Below, one piece after another: positions 42,666 through 53,555 of a DNA stretch of 54,332 nt. The position numbers and the translations under genes are program-made. The DNA comes from an uncultured Pelagibacteraceae bacterium (GTDB lineage Bacteria > Pseudomonadota > Alphaproteobacteria > Pelagibacterales > Pelagibacteraceae): contig CACLPR010000006.1 of assembly GCA_902608845.1 (NCBI GenBank), positions 1 through 54,332 of the forward strand, given 5' to 3'. The notes beneath the pieces are model-generated. The model was given only the letters and a program-made list of their open reading frames with translations. It made no database searches and had not been told where the DNA came from. Within the stretch, counting starts at the first letter, position 1; every line of letters starts with the position of its first letter.

Positions 42666-44050
42666 TCAGGTTTAATCATTTTATTAGGATCAACAATTTT
42701 ATCATAATCTCTTTCATTTATTAGACCTGTTTTCATTGCCTCAACTTTAAGAGTAGTTTTATTTTTTAGTGCATTCTTAGCTATCTTCGCAGCATTATCG
42801 TAACCTATTTTAGGAGATAGGGCAGTTACTAGCATTAATGAATTATCTAATAAATGTTTAATTCTATTTTTGTCAGCTTTAAGTCCAGAAATACAGTATT
42901 TCGCAAAACTTTTAGTGCTATCAGAGAGAATTTGAATGGATTGTAGCACATTGTGAATTATTAAAGGCTTAAATACATTTAGTTCGAAATGACCATGTGA
43001 TCCAGCCATAGTTATTCCATTATGGTTTCCAATTACTTTTACACAAACCATCGTAACAGCCTCACATTGAGTTGGATTTACCTTACCAGGCATAATTGAA
43101 GATCCAGGTTCATTCTCTGGTAATATCAATTCTCCGTATCCTGCTCTAGGTCCTGAGCCTAAAAATCGAATATCATTTGCCACTTTCATCAAACACACTG
43201 CTGTAGTATTTAATGTCCCTGAATAATTTACGATTGCATCATGAGCGGCAAGTGCTGCAAACTTATTTTTAGCTGGTTTGAAAGGTAATTTAGTTATTTT
43301 TTTTATTTCACTAACTATTTTTTTATCAAAATTTTTTTTTGTATTTATACCAGTACCAACGGCAGTTCCACCCTGAGCTAAGTAATAAATTTCATTTAGT
43401 GATAGTTCTATTCTTTTAATACATTCTTCTAGTTGTGATTGATAACCTGAAAATTCTTGACCAAGAGATAATGGAGTTGCATCTTGCAAATGTGTTCGTC
43501 CTATTTTAACAATTTTATTAAATTCTTTAATTTTTTTTTTTAATTCTTTATTCAATAGTACTAAGCTTGGCAATAGTTTTTCCCTAGTTTCCATTGCGAT
43601 TGCTATATGCATTGCTGTTGGAAATACATCATTAGTAGATTGAGATTTATTTACATGATCGTTTGGATGAACAGGTTTTTTTGTACCCTTCTTTCCCTTC
43701 AGCATTTCAATAGCTCTATTAGAAATTACTTCGTTAACGTTCATATTTGTTTGAGTACCAGAGCCAGTTTGCCAAACTTTAAGGGGGAAGTGATTATCTA
43801 ATTTTCCCTTAATTACTTCGTCGGAAGCACGCACAATTGATCTATAAATTTTTGAACTAATATCTTTGTTCTTATAATTTGTAATAGCAGCTGCTTTTTT
43901 TATTATAGCTATGGATTTTATTAGCTTTGACCCCACTAAAACATCTCCGATATTAAAGTATTTTTTCGATCTTTCTGTAGATGCTCCCCAATACTTATCC
44001 ACAGGCACGTTTATAGAACCTATGCTGTCATATTCTTTTCTAAATTTCAT
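42662..44050 (-). CDS. fumC: Class II fumarate hydratase
   Basis: [55 protein letters not shown]. Start at the internal Met at 44050 is likely. Confidence 0.97.
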   Translation of the reverse strand: MKFRKEYDSIGSINVPVDKYWGASTERSKKYFNIGDVLVGSKLIKSIAIIKKAAAITNYKNKDISSKIYRSIVRASDEVIKGKLDNHFPLKVWQTGSGTQTNMNVNEVISNRAIEMLKGKKGTKKPVHPNDHVNKSQSTNDVFPTAMHIAIAMETREKLLPSLVLLNKELKKKIKEFNKIVKIGRTHLQDATPLSLGQEFSGYQSQLEECIKRIELSLNEIYYLAQGGTAVGTGINTKKNFDKKIVSEIKKITKLPFKPAKNKFAALAAHDAIVNYSGTLNTTAVCLMKVANDIRFLGSGPRAGYGELILPENEPGSSIMPGKVNPTQCEAVTMVCVKVIGNHNGITMAGSHGHFELNVFKPLIIHNVLQSIQILSDSTKSFAKYCISGLKADKNRIKHLLDNSLMLVTALSPKIGYDNAAKIAKNALKNKTTLKVEAMKTGLINERDYDKIVDPNKMIKPD

Positions 44051-44118
44051 AGTTTTAATTTTGAGGGTATATTTAATCACTTATACATTAAAAAATTATA
44101 AAATCATATAGGAGTAAA

Positions 44119-44490
44119 ATGACAAATTTTGAAAAAGTTGGTGTGTTCATGAAAACTTTTAATCAAGATGTTAAAAATTCATCAAGTCTGAGCACAGACA
44201 AAATAAATACGCTTAGAATTTCACTAATTAATGAAGAGTTAGAGGAGCTCAAACAAGCAATATCAGAAAAAAATTTAACTGAAGTTGCTGATGCATTAAC
44301 AGATATTTTGTATGTCACCTATGGCGCAGGACATGCCTTTGGTATTAATTTGGATAATTGTTTTGAGGAAGTTCAAAAATCTAACATGAGTAAACTGGGA
44401 AAAGATGGAAAACCAATATTCAACGAGTCTGGAAAAGTTATGAAAGGACCAAATTATTTTAAACCAGATTTATCAAAATTTATAAAATAG
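44119..44490 (+). CDS. MazG-like / PRA-PH-like nucleotide pyrophosphohydrolase
   Basis: LINEELEELKQAISEKNLTEVADALTDILYVTYGAGHAFGI (EExxE...ExxD metal-binding helices). Confidence 0.85.
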   Translation: MTNFEKVGVFMKTFNQDVKNSSSLSTDKINTLRISLINEELEELKQAISEKNLTEVADALTDILYVTYGAGHAFGINLDNCFEEVQKSNMSKLGKDGKPIFNESGKVMKGPNYFKPDLSKFIK

Positions 44491-44491
44491 T

Positions 44492-45373
44492 TTATAGCCA
44501 ATTTGGTTTTAAAGCCTTAATTTTTGCATCACCACATTTTAGATCTGCATCAAAATTGAATTTTTTGTTTTCTAGTTTTAATAAAGCAAATGGGTTTTCA
44601 TTATTGATTAATAATTTACCAATATTTTTATTATTAGATGTTATTTCATCACTAGTGATTTCACCTTCTTGAACTTTTACTGCAAATAGTCTTTTATTAA
44701 GTTTATCTTTAAGTTTAATTCTTGCCGTATTCTCTTGCCCTACATAACATCCTTTTCTAAAATCAATTCCATTGAGTTCTTCAAAATTACATTCAATACC
44801 AAATAATTTATTTTGAAGATTATTTGTATCAATTTGAGCAATACCTAATTCATGACTGTGATTGTAATATTCACTAGCATCAGAGACATTCAATCCTAAT
44901 TTTTTGATAGAAAGATATAATTTTTCCAAATTAATAACCAATCTAGCCCCTAACTTATCAGATCTAGGATCTAAAAGAATAGGATCCTCTCTAAATTTAA
45001 TTGTAAAACCCACTTCATCTTTAGAATTTTCTAATTCTAAAAACTTTTCTTTTGTTAAATTAGCAACTACAAACTCATTACTTAGATTTAAGATATCTAC
45101 TTTAGATCTTAGTTTATATAAATTTAACTGTTTATATAAATTTTCAATAATTTTTTTTTCGCAGTCTAAAAAATAACCCAATTTATGTTTTATAATTATA
45201 AAATCGTAAAGATATTTTCCTTGTGGGGTTAGGAGAGCTGAAAAACAACTTCTATACTCTGATATATTTTCAATATTGTTTGTAATTATATTTTGTAAAA
45301 ATTCTTTAGCATCGTCTCCATTAATATAAAGAAGACCTCTATCTTCTAGTATGTAAACATTATTTTTGTTCAT
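44492..45373 (-). CDS. ygfZ: Folate-binding protein YgfZ / GcvT-like (Fe-S maintenance)
   Basis: Motif DFRKGCYVGQENTAR (KGCYxGQE). Confidence 0.93.
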   Translation of the reverse strand: MNKNNVYILEDRGLLYINGDDAKEFLQNIITNNIENISEYRSCFSALLTPQGKYLYDFIIIKHKLGYFLDCEKKIIENLYKQLNLYKLRSKVDILNLSNEFVVANLTKEKFLELENSKDEVGFTIKFREDPILLDPRSDKLGARLVINLEKLYLSIKKLGLNVSDASEYYNHSHELGIAQIDTNNLQNKLFGIECNFEELNGIDFRKGCYVGQENTARIKLKDKLNKRLFAVKVQEGEITSDEITSNNKNIGKLLINNENPFALLKLENKKFNFDADLKCGDAKIKALKPNWL

Positions 45374-45415
45374 GTTGTAATATTATAACAAATGATATAA
45401 ATACTTTTTTTTAAA

Positions 45416-46726
45416 ATGTTAGACCTTATAATTAAAAATGGAAAGTGCTATATCGATAAAAATCTAAAAGAGGTCGATATAGGCATTCAAAACAGTAAGA
45501 TTGTAAAAATTGGAAAGCTAGATGAAGATGCAAGTCAGTCAATTGATGCAACTGGTCTTACCGTTCTTCCTGGTTGTATTGATACTCAAACACATTTTAG
45601 AGAACCAGGTTCAACAGACACTGAGGATTTAGCTTCTGGAAGTAGAGCAGCAATTGTTGGAGGTATAACCTCAGTATTTGAAATGCCAAATACTAATCCT
45701 GCAACTACAAACAAAGCAGAATTTCAAAGAAAAATAGATTTAGCAAAAAATAGAATGTATTGTAATCATGCATTTTATTTTGGAGCAACTCCAACTAATC
45801 AAAGCGAATTAGCAGATCTTAAAGGTTTAGAAGGATGTTGCGGAGTGAAATTATTTGCAGGCTCGTCCACTGGAACATTATTAGTTCATAAGGAAGAAGA
45901 CATTGAGAAAGTGTTTGAAAGTACATCAAAAATTGTTGCAGTTCACTCAGAAGATGAAGATATTTTAAATTTAAGAAAGAAATTAAGAGAGAGAGGCAAT
46001 GTTCATTCTCATCCGATATGGAGAGATGAGGAATGTGCCATTTCTTCAACTAGAAAAATTGTTAAAATTGCAAAAAGACTAGGAAAAAAGGCTCATATAC
46101 TTCATATTACAACAAAACAAGAGATAGATTTTTTATCCCAGAATAAGGGAGACATAACTTTTGAAATTACTCCTCAACACTTAACAATGTTTGCTCCTGA
46201 TTGTTACGATAAACTCGGAACTTATGCTCAAATGAATCCACCAATTAGAGAAAAAAGTCATTACGATAGACTGTGGTATGCTGTAAGAAATAATTATAAT
46301 GACACTATTGGTTCAGATCATGCTCCTCATCTGAGAATAAATAAAGACAAAGAATACCCAGATACTCCTTCAGGAATGCCTGGGGTTCAGACCTTATTAC
46401 CTGTAATGCTGAACCATGTAAATGATGGAAAACTGACTTTAGTCCAATTGATGAATCTCGTCTGTGAAAATCCAGCGAAAATTTTTGGTATTGTAGGTAA
46501 GGGATATATCAAGGAAGACTATGATGCAGACTTTACGATTGTGGACATGAGTAAAATTATAGAAATCAAAAATGAAAAAATTGAGAGTAAGTGCGGATGG
46601 TCACCTTTCGATGGGCATAAGTTTAAGGGAACTCCAGTTTATACAATCATAAATGGAGAGATTAAAATGAAAGATGGAGAAATCCTTGGCGAAGCATCAG
46701 GTAAGCCCTTGAAGTTTGATAATTAG
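45416..46726 (+). CDS. pyrC: Dihydroorotase (class I)
   Basis: LPGCIDTQTHFREPGSTDTEDL, GVKLFAGSSTG, IGSDHAPHLRINKD, DADFTIVDM. Confidence 0.95.
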   Translation: MLDLIIKNGKCYIDKNLKEVDIGIQNSKIVKIGKLDEDASQSIDATGLTVLPGCIDTQTHFREPGSTDTEDLASGSRAAIVGGITSVFEMPNTNPATTNKAEFQRKIDLAKNRMYCNHAFYFGATPTNQSELADLKGLEGCCGVKLFAGSSTGTLLVHKEEDIEKVFESTSKIVAVHSEDEDILNLRKKLRERGNVHSHPIWRDEECAISSTRKIVKIAKRLGKKAHILHITTKQEIDFLSQNKGDITFEITPQHLTMFAPDCYDKLGTYAQMNPPIREKSHYDRLWYAVRNNYNDTIGSDHAPHLRINKDKEYPDTPSGMPGVQTLLPVMLNHVNDGKLTLVQLMNLVCENPAKIFGIVGKGYIKEDYDADFTIVDMSKIIEIKNEKIESKCGWSPFDGHKFKGTPVYTIINGEIKMKDGEILGEASGKPLKFDN

Positions 46727-46732
46727 CCTAAT

Positions 46733-48631
46733 TTATTTGGTAATAATTTTACTTTCTATTAAACTTTGGGTAATCTCATCGAGAATAGTTGGATCATCGA
46801 TTGTTGCTGGCATTTTGTAATCTTCCTTATCAGCAATTTTACGTATAGTTCCTCTTAATATTTTTCCTGATCTTGTTTTAGGTAATCTTTTTATAACTAC
46901 AACAACTTTAAATGCAGCAACTGGTCCAATTTTATCCCTGACCATTTGAATACATTCTTTTGAAATAGTTTCGTTGTCTTTTTCTACTCCAGATTTTAAA
47001 ACAACTAAACCAATAGGTAACTGTCCTTTTAACTTATCCGCAATTCCAAGAACAGCACACTCAGCAACTGATTGATGTTCAGATAATACCTCTTCAATCG
47101 CACCCGTTGATAATCTATGACCAGCAACATTAATAATGTCATCAGTCCGTGACATAATCCATATGTATCCATCCTCATCTATATGACCTGCATCATAAGT
47201 TTGATAGTAACCCTTATAATTAGTCATATAATTTTCTTCATATCTCTTATCAGCATTCCAAAGTGTAGGAAAAGTTCCTGGTGGCAAAGGTAATTTAACA
47301 ACTATATCGCCCATCTCATTTGTTTCTGCGATAGAATGATCTGGTTTAATTATTTTTACATCATAACCCGGAACTGCTTTACATGCTGAACCATACTTAG
47401 TTTTTTGCATTTCTATTCCAGTACAATTTGAACTTATTGCCCAACTAGTTTCAGTTTGCCACCAATGATCTATAACGGGAACGTTTAAAAGATTTTCAGC
47501 CCATTTAATTGTATCAGGATCAGCTCTTTCTCCTGCCAAAAACAAAGATTCAAAAGAACTCAAATCATATTTTGAGAAAAACTTTCCATTAGGGTCTTCT
47601 TTTTTAATCGCTCTAAATGCTGTTGGAGCAGTAAACAAAGATTTAATTTTATACTCTGAAATTATCCTCCAAAATACTCCTGCATCAGGTGTACCAACAG
47701 GCTTTCCTTCAAATAAAACTGTAGTACATCCTTTGAACAACGGAGCGTAAACAATGTATGAGTGTCCCACAATCCAACCAATATCACTGGCTGACCACCA
47801 AACATCATCCTCATTGATATTGTAAATATTTTTCATTGTCCATTTAAGAGCTACGATATGACCTCCTACATCTCTTACTATTCCTTTTGGTATACCCGTT
47901 GTTCCAGATGTGTATAAAATGTAGGCAAATTCATTTGCTCCAATCTCAACACAATCTTTATTTTTTGCATTAACTAGTGCTTCTTCCCAGCTGATTTCTA
48001 GTGGTGAGTTAAGCTTTACTTCGTGATCTTTCCTTTGAAAGAAAATTACTTTTTCAACTTTGTGTTTTGCAAGTTTTAATGCTCCATCTACTAAAGGTCT
48101 ATATTCAACAGTTCTTCCTGGTTCAAATCCACAAGAGGCAGTGATTAGAATTTTTGCTTCACTATCATCAATTCTACTTGCTAGTTCATTTGAAGCAAAT
48201 CCACCAAAGACTACTGAGTGTATTGCACCAATTCTGCCACAAGCAAGCATCGCTATTACCGCCTCAGGTATCATCGGCATATAGATAATTACTCTGTCAC
48301 CTTTTTTAATACCTTGATTATCTAGCGCTCCAGCAAATTTTGATATTTTTTCTTTTAATTCACTATATGTAAATTTTGCTTTACTGTTAGTTATTGGGCT
48401 ATCATAGATTAAAGCAGTCTTATCACCGTTGCCATTATCAATATGAACATCAATTGCATTGTAACAGGTGTTTGTAACGCCATCTTCAAACCATTTATAA
48501 AATGGAGGATTAGATTTGTTTAAAATCTTGGTAGGTTTTTTAAACCAAAAGATATCATCTGACACATTTTTCCAAAATTTCTCAGGATTTTGAATAGATT
48601 CTTCATAAATTTCGTTAAAACTATTTTTCAT
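46733..48631 (-). CDS. prpE: Propionyl-CoA (acyl-CoA) synthetase
   Basis: YTSGTTGIPKGIVRDVGGH, VVFGGFASNELASRIDDSEAKILITASCG, LPKTRSGKILRGTIRKIAD. Confidence 0.92.
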   Translation of the reverse strand: MKNSFNEIYEESIQNPEKFWKNVSDDIFWFKKPTKILNKSNPPFYKWFEDGVTNTCYNAIDVHIDNGNGDKTALIYDSPITNSKAKFTYSELKEKISKFAGALDNQGIKKGDRVIIYMPMIPEAVIAMLACGRIGAIHSVVFGGFASNELASRIDDSEAKILITASCGFEPGRTVEYRPLVDGALKLAKHKVEKVIFFQRKDHEVKLNSPLEISWEEALVNAKNKDCVEIGANEFAYILYTSGTTGIPKGIVRDVGGHIVALKWTMKNIYNINEDDVWWSASDIGWIVGHSYIVYAPLFKGCTTVLFEGKPVGTPDAGVFWRIISEYKIKSLFTAPTAFRAIKKEDPNGKFFSKYDLSSFESLFLAGERADPDTIKWAENLLNVPVIDHWWQTETSWAISSNCTGIEMQKTKYGSACKAVPGYDVKIIKPDHSIAETNEMGDIVVKLPLPPGTFPTLWNADKRYEENYMTNYKGYYQTYDAGHIDEDGYIWIMSRTDDIINVAGHRLSTGAIEEVLSEHQSVAECAVLGIADKLKGQLPIGLVVLKSGVEKDNETISKECIQMVRDKIGPVAAFKVVVVIKRLPKTRSGKILRGTIRKIADKEDYKMPATIDDPTILDEITQSLIESKIITK

Positions 48632-48843
48632 AGTGATTTGTTTTTTAACTCACTTTTATAATGATTTTATATAACAGGTTGTATTTAATTTCATAAAGTT
48701 AATAAAATCAATACTTATTGCTTCAAAATAACTCTTCAACAAACTTATTTTATTTGTTATTTAACCTCTAACTTTAGATCATTTATTAGATTGGTCTGTA
48801 GTTTAAATTTAAACTAAAAAAACTAACTATGAGGGAGTTTTTT

Positions 48844-49608
48844 ATGAAGACAATGAAAATGTTAGCATTAGCAGCAGTGCTTTTTGGAGCAACTACGGCA
48901 GCTAACGCAGCAACTGCCTTTTTAGCCACAGACGATTTTGTAGGTATTTCGTTTTGGTTAATATCAATGGGTATGTTAGCAGCTACAGCGTTTTTCTTTA
49001 TGGAACAGGCTAACGTAAGTTCACAATGGAGAAAATCAGTAAACGTAGCTGGATTAGTAACAGGTATAGCATTTATTCACTACATGTATATGAGAGCAGT
49101 ATGGATCGAAACAGGTGATACTCCAACTGTTTACAGATACATCGACTGGTTAATTACTGTGCCACTACAGCTAGTAGAATTTTACTTAATTCTTTCAGCA
49201 GTACGAAAAGTTGACACAAACATATTCTGGAGAATCTTAATTGGTTCACTAGTTATGTTAATAGGTGGATATCTTGGAGAAGCTGGATTCATTAATGCTA
49301 CACTAGGTTTCATAATCGGTATGGCTGGATGGATTTACATTCTTTATGAAATCTTTTCAGGAGAAGCAGGAAAAGTTGCTGCTAAATCTGGAAATAAATC
49401 TTTAGTAACTGCATTTGGAGCTTTAAGAATGATTGTTACTGTAGGTTGGGCTATTTACCCATTAGGTTACATTTTTGGTTACCTAACAGGTGGAATAGAT
49501 GGTAACGCATTAAACGTTATCTATAACTTAGCAGACTTTGTTAATAAAATCGCATTTGGTTTAATTATCTGGTCTTGTGCAGTATCTAACTCTACAAGAA
49601 GAGCGTAG
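48844..49608 (+). CDS. Proteorhodopsin (Q105, blue-type spectral tuning residue)
   Basis: Signal peptide MKTMKMLALAAVLFGATTAANA, YRYIDWLITVPLQLVEFYLI (D97, Q105, E108), IYNLADFVNKIAFGLIIW (retinal Lys). SD gagggag 48831-48837 supports start 48844, not 48829. Confidence 0.97.
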   Translation: MKTMKMLALAAVLFGATTAANAATAFLATDDFVGISFWLISMGMLAATAFFFMEQANVSSQWRKSVNVAGLVTGIAFIHYMYMRAVWIETGDTPTVYRYIDWLITVPLQLVEFYLILSAVRKVDTNIFWRILIGSLVMLIGGYLGEAGFINATLGFIIGMAGWIYILYEIFSGEAGKVAAKSGNKSLVTAFGALRMIVTVGWAIYPLGYIFGYLTGGIDGNALNVIYNLADFVNKIAFGLIIWSCAVSNSTRRA

Positions 49609-49631
49609 TAACAATTAGTTACGATATATAA

Positions 49632-50005
<374 letters not shown>

Positions 50006-50006
<1 letters not shown>

Positions 50007-51019
50007 TGATTAAAACTGATGTTGTTATAGTTGGTGCAGGTCCAACAGGTTTATTTTGTGCACATCAACTTGGTATTATCGGATTGAAGTGTGAAATAGT
50101 TGATAACTTAGATAAAATCGGTGGTCAATGTATAGAACTTTATCCAGATAAACCAATTTATGACATTCCTGCAGTACCTGAGTGCACTGGGGAAGAGCTT
50201 ACTAACAATCTGATAGAGCAAATTAAACCTTTTAACTTTAATTTTCATCTAAATGATAGAGTTCAAGAGCTAAGAAAAGAAAATGATAACTGGATTGTTA
50301 AAACAACTAATGGCAAAGAATTTAACACACCCAATGTAGTAATAGCAGGTGGAGTGGGATCTTTTGAACCACGAAAATTTCCAACAAAAAGCGTAGAAAG
50401 ATTTGATGGCAAAAATGTTTTATACTCAATTAAAGACAAAAGTATTTTTAAAGATAAGTCAGTAGCCATTTTCGGAGGTGGAGATAGCGCACTTGATTGG
50501 GCAATAGAACTATCAAATACTTCTAAAGTTTCACTTATACATAGAAGAGATGAATTCAGAGGCGCACCTGCAAGTGTTAAAAAAATAAAAGAACTAAGTG
50601 AAAAAAATATAATTAATTTATTTACTAGGCACTCAATTAAAGATGTTAAAGGAAATGGGTCTTTAGAAGAAGTAGAAATTAAAAGTGAAGAAGGGGAGAG
50701 CAAAATATTGAAAGCAGATTATGTTTTGGGTTTCTTTGGTTTGATAATGCAACTTGGACCAATAGCAGAATGGGGCCTTAATTTAGATAAAAAAGCAATC
50801 CCAGTTAATACTGAAAACTTTGAAACCAATAAGAAGGGTATATTTGCTATCGGCGATATATGTTCCTACCCAGGAAAACTTAAATTAATTTTGTCAGGTT
50901 TTCATGAAGGTGCTTTAGCTGCTAGAGGTTGTTTTAAATACGCAAGACCGAACGAAAAATATAGATTTGAATTTACAACAGCATCAAACACTATCAAAGA
51001 TAGATTGGGTGTAAAGTAG
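50006..51019 (+). CDS. Ferredoxin/flavodoxin-NADP+ reductase, TrxB-like (type 2)
   Basis: VVIVGAGPTGLFCAHQLGIIGLKCEIVDNLDKIGGQCIELYPDKPIYDIP; no CxxC; GGGDSALDWAIEL. Confidence 0.9.
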
Positions 51020-51645
51020 TGATAGAACTATTTACTGCTGATACGCCAAATGGTTGGAAAATTAGTATTATGCTCGAGGAAATAAATTTTGAGTATAAAA
51101 TAACAAAAGTCAACCTAACTAAAGGCGAACAACATAAGCCAGAATTCAAAAAAATCAGTCCTTTTAATAAAATACCAGTTATTAAAGATCACGAAAACAA
51201 TAAGTCAATTTTCGAGTCTGGAGCGATATTGATGTATTTGGGTGAAAAAAGTAAAATGTTTTATCCTGAAGAAAACAGACTAGAGATAAATCAATGGTTA
51301 ATGGCCCAAATGGGTTTGATTGGTCCGATGATAGGACAACATCATCAGTTTCATTATTATCATCAAGGCAAAAGTGAGTGGGGAGAAGAAAGATATTTCA
51401 AGATTACGAGAAAACTTTATGAAGATTTAGAAGCGAGGCTTTCTGCAAGTGATTATTTAGCAGGCAAAGAGTATTCAATTGCAGATATCGCAACATGGTC
51501 TTGGATTGCGAGGCATAAAAGACATGACATAGGATTAGAAAACTTTAAAGGTTTATCTAGGTGGTATGTTGATATAGCTAAACGTCCTGCGGTGATTAAA
51601 GGTTTTAAAGTATTAAATAAAGATGCTGATATAGATTACCCTTAA
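51019..51645 (+). CDS. Glutathione S-transferase family protein
   Basis: MIELFTADTPNGWKISIMLEE, FNKIPVIKD, ESGAILMYLGEK. GTG start. Confidence 0.92.
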   Translation: MIELFTADTPNGWKISIMLEEINFEYKITKVNLTKGEQHKPEFKKISPFNKIPVIKDHENNKSIFESGAILMYLGEKSKMFYPEENRLEINQWLMAQMGLIGPMIGQHHQFHYYHQGKSEWGEERYFKITRKLYEDLEARLSASDYLAGKEYSIADIATWSWIARHKRHDIGLENFKGLSRWYVDIAKRPAVIKGFKVLNKDADIDYP

Positions 51646-52094
51646 ATATCAGCGTAAACTTTTTCTTCTTTTTCGTGTTTTTCTTGTGCAGTTATACATA
51701 AAGTTGCAACAGGTCTTGCCATTAATCTTTTAAGACCGATTGGCTCAGCTGTTTCTTCACAAAAACCATAAGTTCCATCTTGAATTTTTTTCAGAGCTCC
51801 ATCAATTTTAGAAATTAACTTTATTTGTCTATTGATTGCTCTCATTTCAACATTTTTCTCTGTATAGGAACTTGCTTGATCAACTATATCGGCTGAAGCA
51901 CTATTGTCATCCATTGAAGCATTAAATATTGCTTCATTATTCGTTCTCTTAAGATCTTTTTTCCACTCCATTAATTTTTGTTTGAAAAACGCAAGATGTT
52001 TTGCGCACATATATTTTTCAGTTTCTTTTGGGATATATTTTTTAGAGATCTTTACCATATCTAAATTTATGAATTTGGAGAATATATTCATCAT
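51642..52094 (-). CDS. dksA: DksA/TraR-type zinc-finger-like RNA polymerase-binding protein
   Basis: DGTYGFCEETAEPIGLKRLMARPVATLCITAQEKHEK. Exact start uncertain. Confidence 0.88.
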   Translation of the reverse strand: MMNIFSKFINLDMVKISKKYIPKETEKYMCAKHLAFFKQKLMEWKKDLKRTNNEAIFNASMDDNSASADIVDQASSYTEKNVEMRAINRQIKLISKIDGALKKIQDGTYGFCEETAEPIGLKRLMARPVATLCITAQEKHEKEEKVYADI

Positions 52095-52137
52095 TTATTG
52101 AGTGTCAAGAATGGATTAATTGTATAAATTAATAAAA

Positions 52138-53433
52138 ATGGCTATTTATAAAAAGAATATAAGTAATTTATTTTATATTTATGTTTCAGCTCACTTAATC
52201 ATATGGACATTGGTTCCAAGTTTAACAAATAACAATTTACCACTTGATACAATAGAGGCCTTAGCATGGGGTAGTAATTTAGACTGGGGGTTTAATAAGC
52301 ATCCTCCAATGAGTGCATTTTTACCTGAAATATTTTACCAAATCTTTGGACCTCAAGACTGGGCTTATTATTTGTTAAGTCAAATCTGTATCGTAGTCTC
52401 ATTCATTGTAGTTTTTAAGTTAGCTGAAGATTTTTTTAATAACAAAATTTATTGTTTACTATCTGTTTTATTATTGGAAGGAATATACTTTTATAACTTC
52501 ACTACACCTGAATTTAATGTAAATGTTTGTTTAATTCCTTTTTGGTCTCTTTCGATTTTTTATTTATGGAGAGGAATTAAGAATAATAAAATATTAGATT
52601 GGTTATTACTCGGTCTATTTGCTGGACTTGGGTTTTTATCTAAGTATTTATTTGTCTATTTAGGTTTAGCAATAGATGTACTTTTAATTTACATGATTTA
52701 CACCAAAAGACTAAATTTAAAGTGTATAGTTTCTTTCGTTCCTTTTATAATAATTTTATTACCACACATTGTTTGGTTAACTGAGAATGATTATGTAACC
52801 ATTACTTATGGACTTCTCAGAACTGGATCAGAAGAAGCAAGTATTTTAAACCATATAAAACATCCTACGATATTTTTAGCTAAGCAAGTTGGAATATTAT
52901 TACCGTTTTTACTAATGATTTTTGTTTTACTTAAAAAATTTAAAATAAATATTAATTTAAATGACGAAAAGCTTTTGTTTTTATTGTCAATTAATTTAAT
53001 TCCAATATTTTTTATTTTTCTTACATCATTTACTATGGGTGTAAAAATAAGAACTATGTGGATGACACCATTTTATATAAGCTTTGGCTTATTATTTGTT
53101 TATATTTTAAAATCAGAAATTAATTTTGAAAAAATGAGAGCTTTTACCTCTGTCTTTTTAGTATTATTCTTATTATCTCCAATTTTGTATTCTTATATTT
53201 CGATTACTCAAACTGATAAAAGAACTGATTTTGGTGGCAAAAAGTTAGCTGAGCAGGCCAAACTTTTTTATGAAACTGAGGGTAAGGATCTTGGAAAAAT
53301 GGAATATATTAAAGGTAATGAATGGATTGCAGGAAATATATCATACCATCTTTCAGAAAGACCAAAATGGATTTATAGTTCAATTGAAGTCCAATTGTGT
53401 AACAATGATATGAAATGTTTAACATATAAATGA
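52138..53433 (+). CDS. GT39/ArnT-like membrane glycosyltransferase
   Basis: DTIEALAWGSNLDWGFNKHPPMSAFLPEIFYQIFG, multi-TM. Internal ATG 52138 considered the likely start. Confidence 0.85.
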   Translation: MAIYKKNISNLFYIYVSAHLIIWTLVPSLTNNNLPLDTIEALAWGSNLDWGFNKHPPMSAFLPEIFYQIFGPQDWAYYLLSQICIVVSFIVVFKLAEDFFNNKIYCLLSVLLLEGIYFYNFTTPEFNVNVCLIPFWSLSIFYLWRGIKNNKILDWLLLGLFAGLGFLSKYLFVYLGLAIDVLLIYMIYTKRLNLKCIVSFVPFIIILLPHIVWLTENDYVTITYGLLRTGSEEASILNHIKHPTIFLAKQVGILLPFLLMIFVLLKKFKININLNDEKLLFLLSINLIPIFFIFLTSFTMGVKIRTMWMTPFYISFGLLFVYILKSEINFEKMRAFTSVFLVLFLLSPILYSYISITQTDKRTDFGGKKLAEQAKLFYETEGKDLGKMEYIKGNEWIAGNISYHLSERPKWIYSSIEVQLCNNDMKCLTYK

Positions 53434-53555
53434 AATTTCAATTAAACCAAAAAAACAAGAGACTTTTATTCATTATTGGAATTGTTGTTTTAATTGAACT
53501 CTCAGGATATGGTTTTTTTGCTTCTCTATTTAGACTGATAGGCTCAGTAAGTTAA
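53430..53555 (+). CDS. Small single-TM protein (41 aa)
   Basis: MKFQLNQKNKRLLFIIGIVVLIELSGYGFFASLFRLIGSVS; start ATGA-overlaps the upstream stop and its stop TAATG-overlaps the next start; below the ORF track length cut-off. Confidence 0.65.
   Translation: MKFQLNQKNKRLLFIIGIVVLIELSGYGFFASLFRLIGSVS

Noticed and set aside
44119-44490. MazG-like gene as a phage or abortive-infection island marker
   Set aside because: Single small housekeeping-type pyrophosphohydrolase between fumC and ygfZ with no phage genes around it.
48060-48284. 74-aa plus-strand ORF inside prpE
   Set aside because: Antisense to a well-supported acyl-CoA synthetase; no domain recognised.
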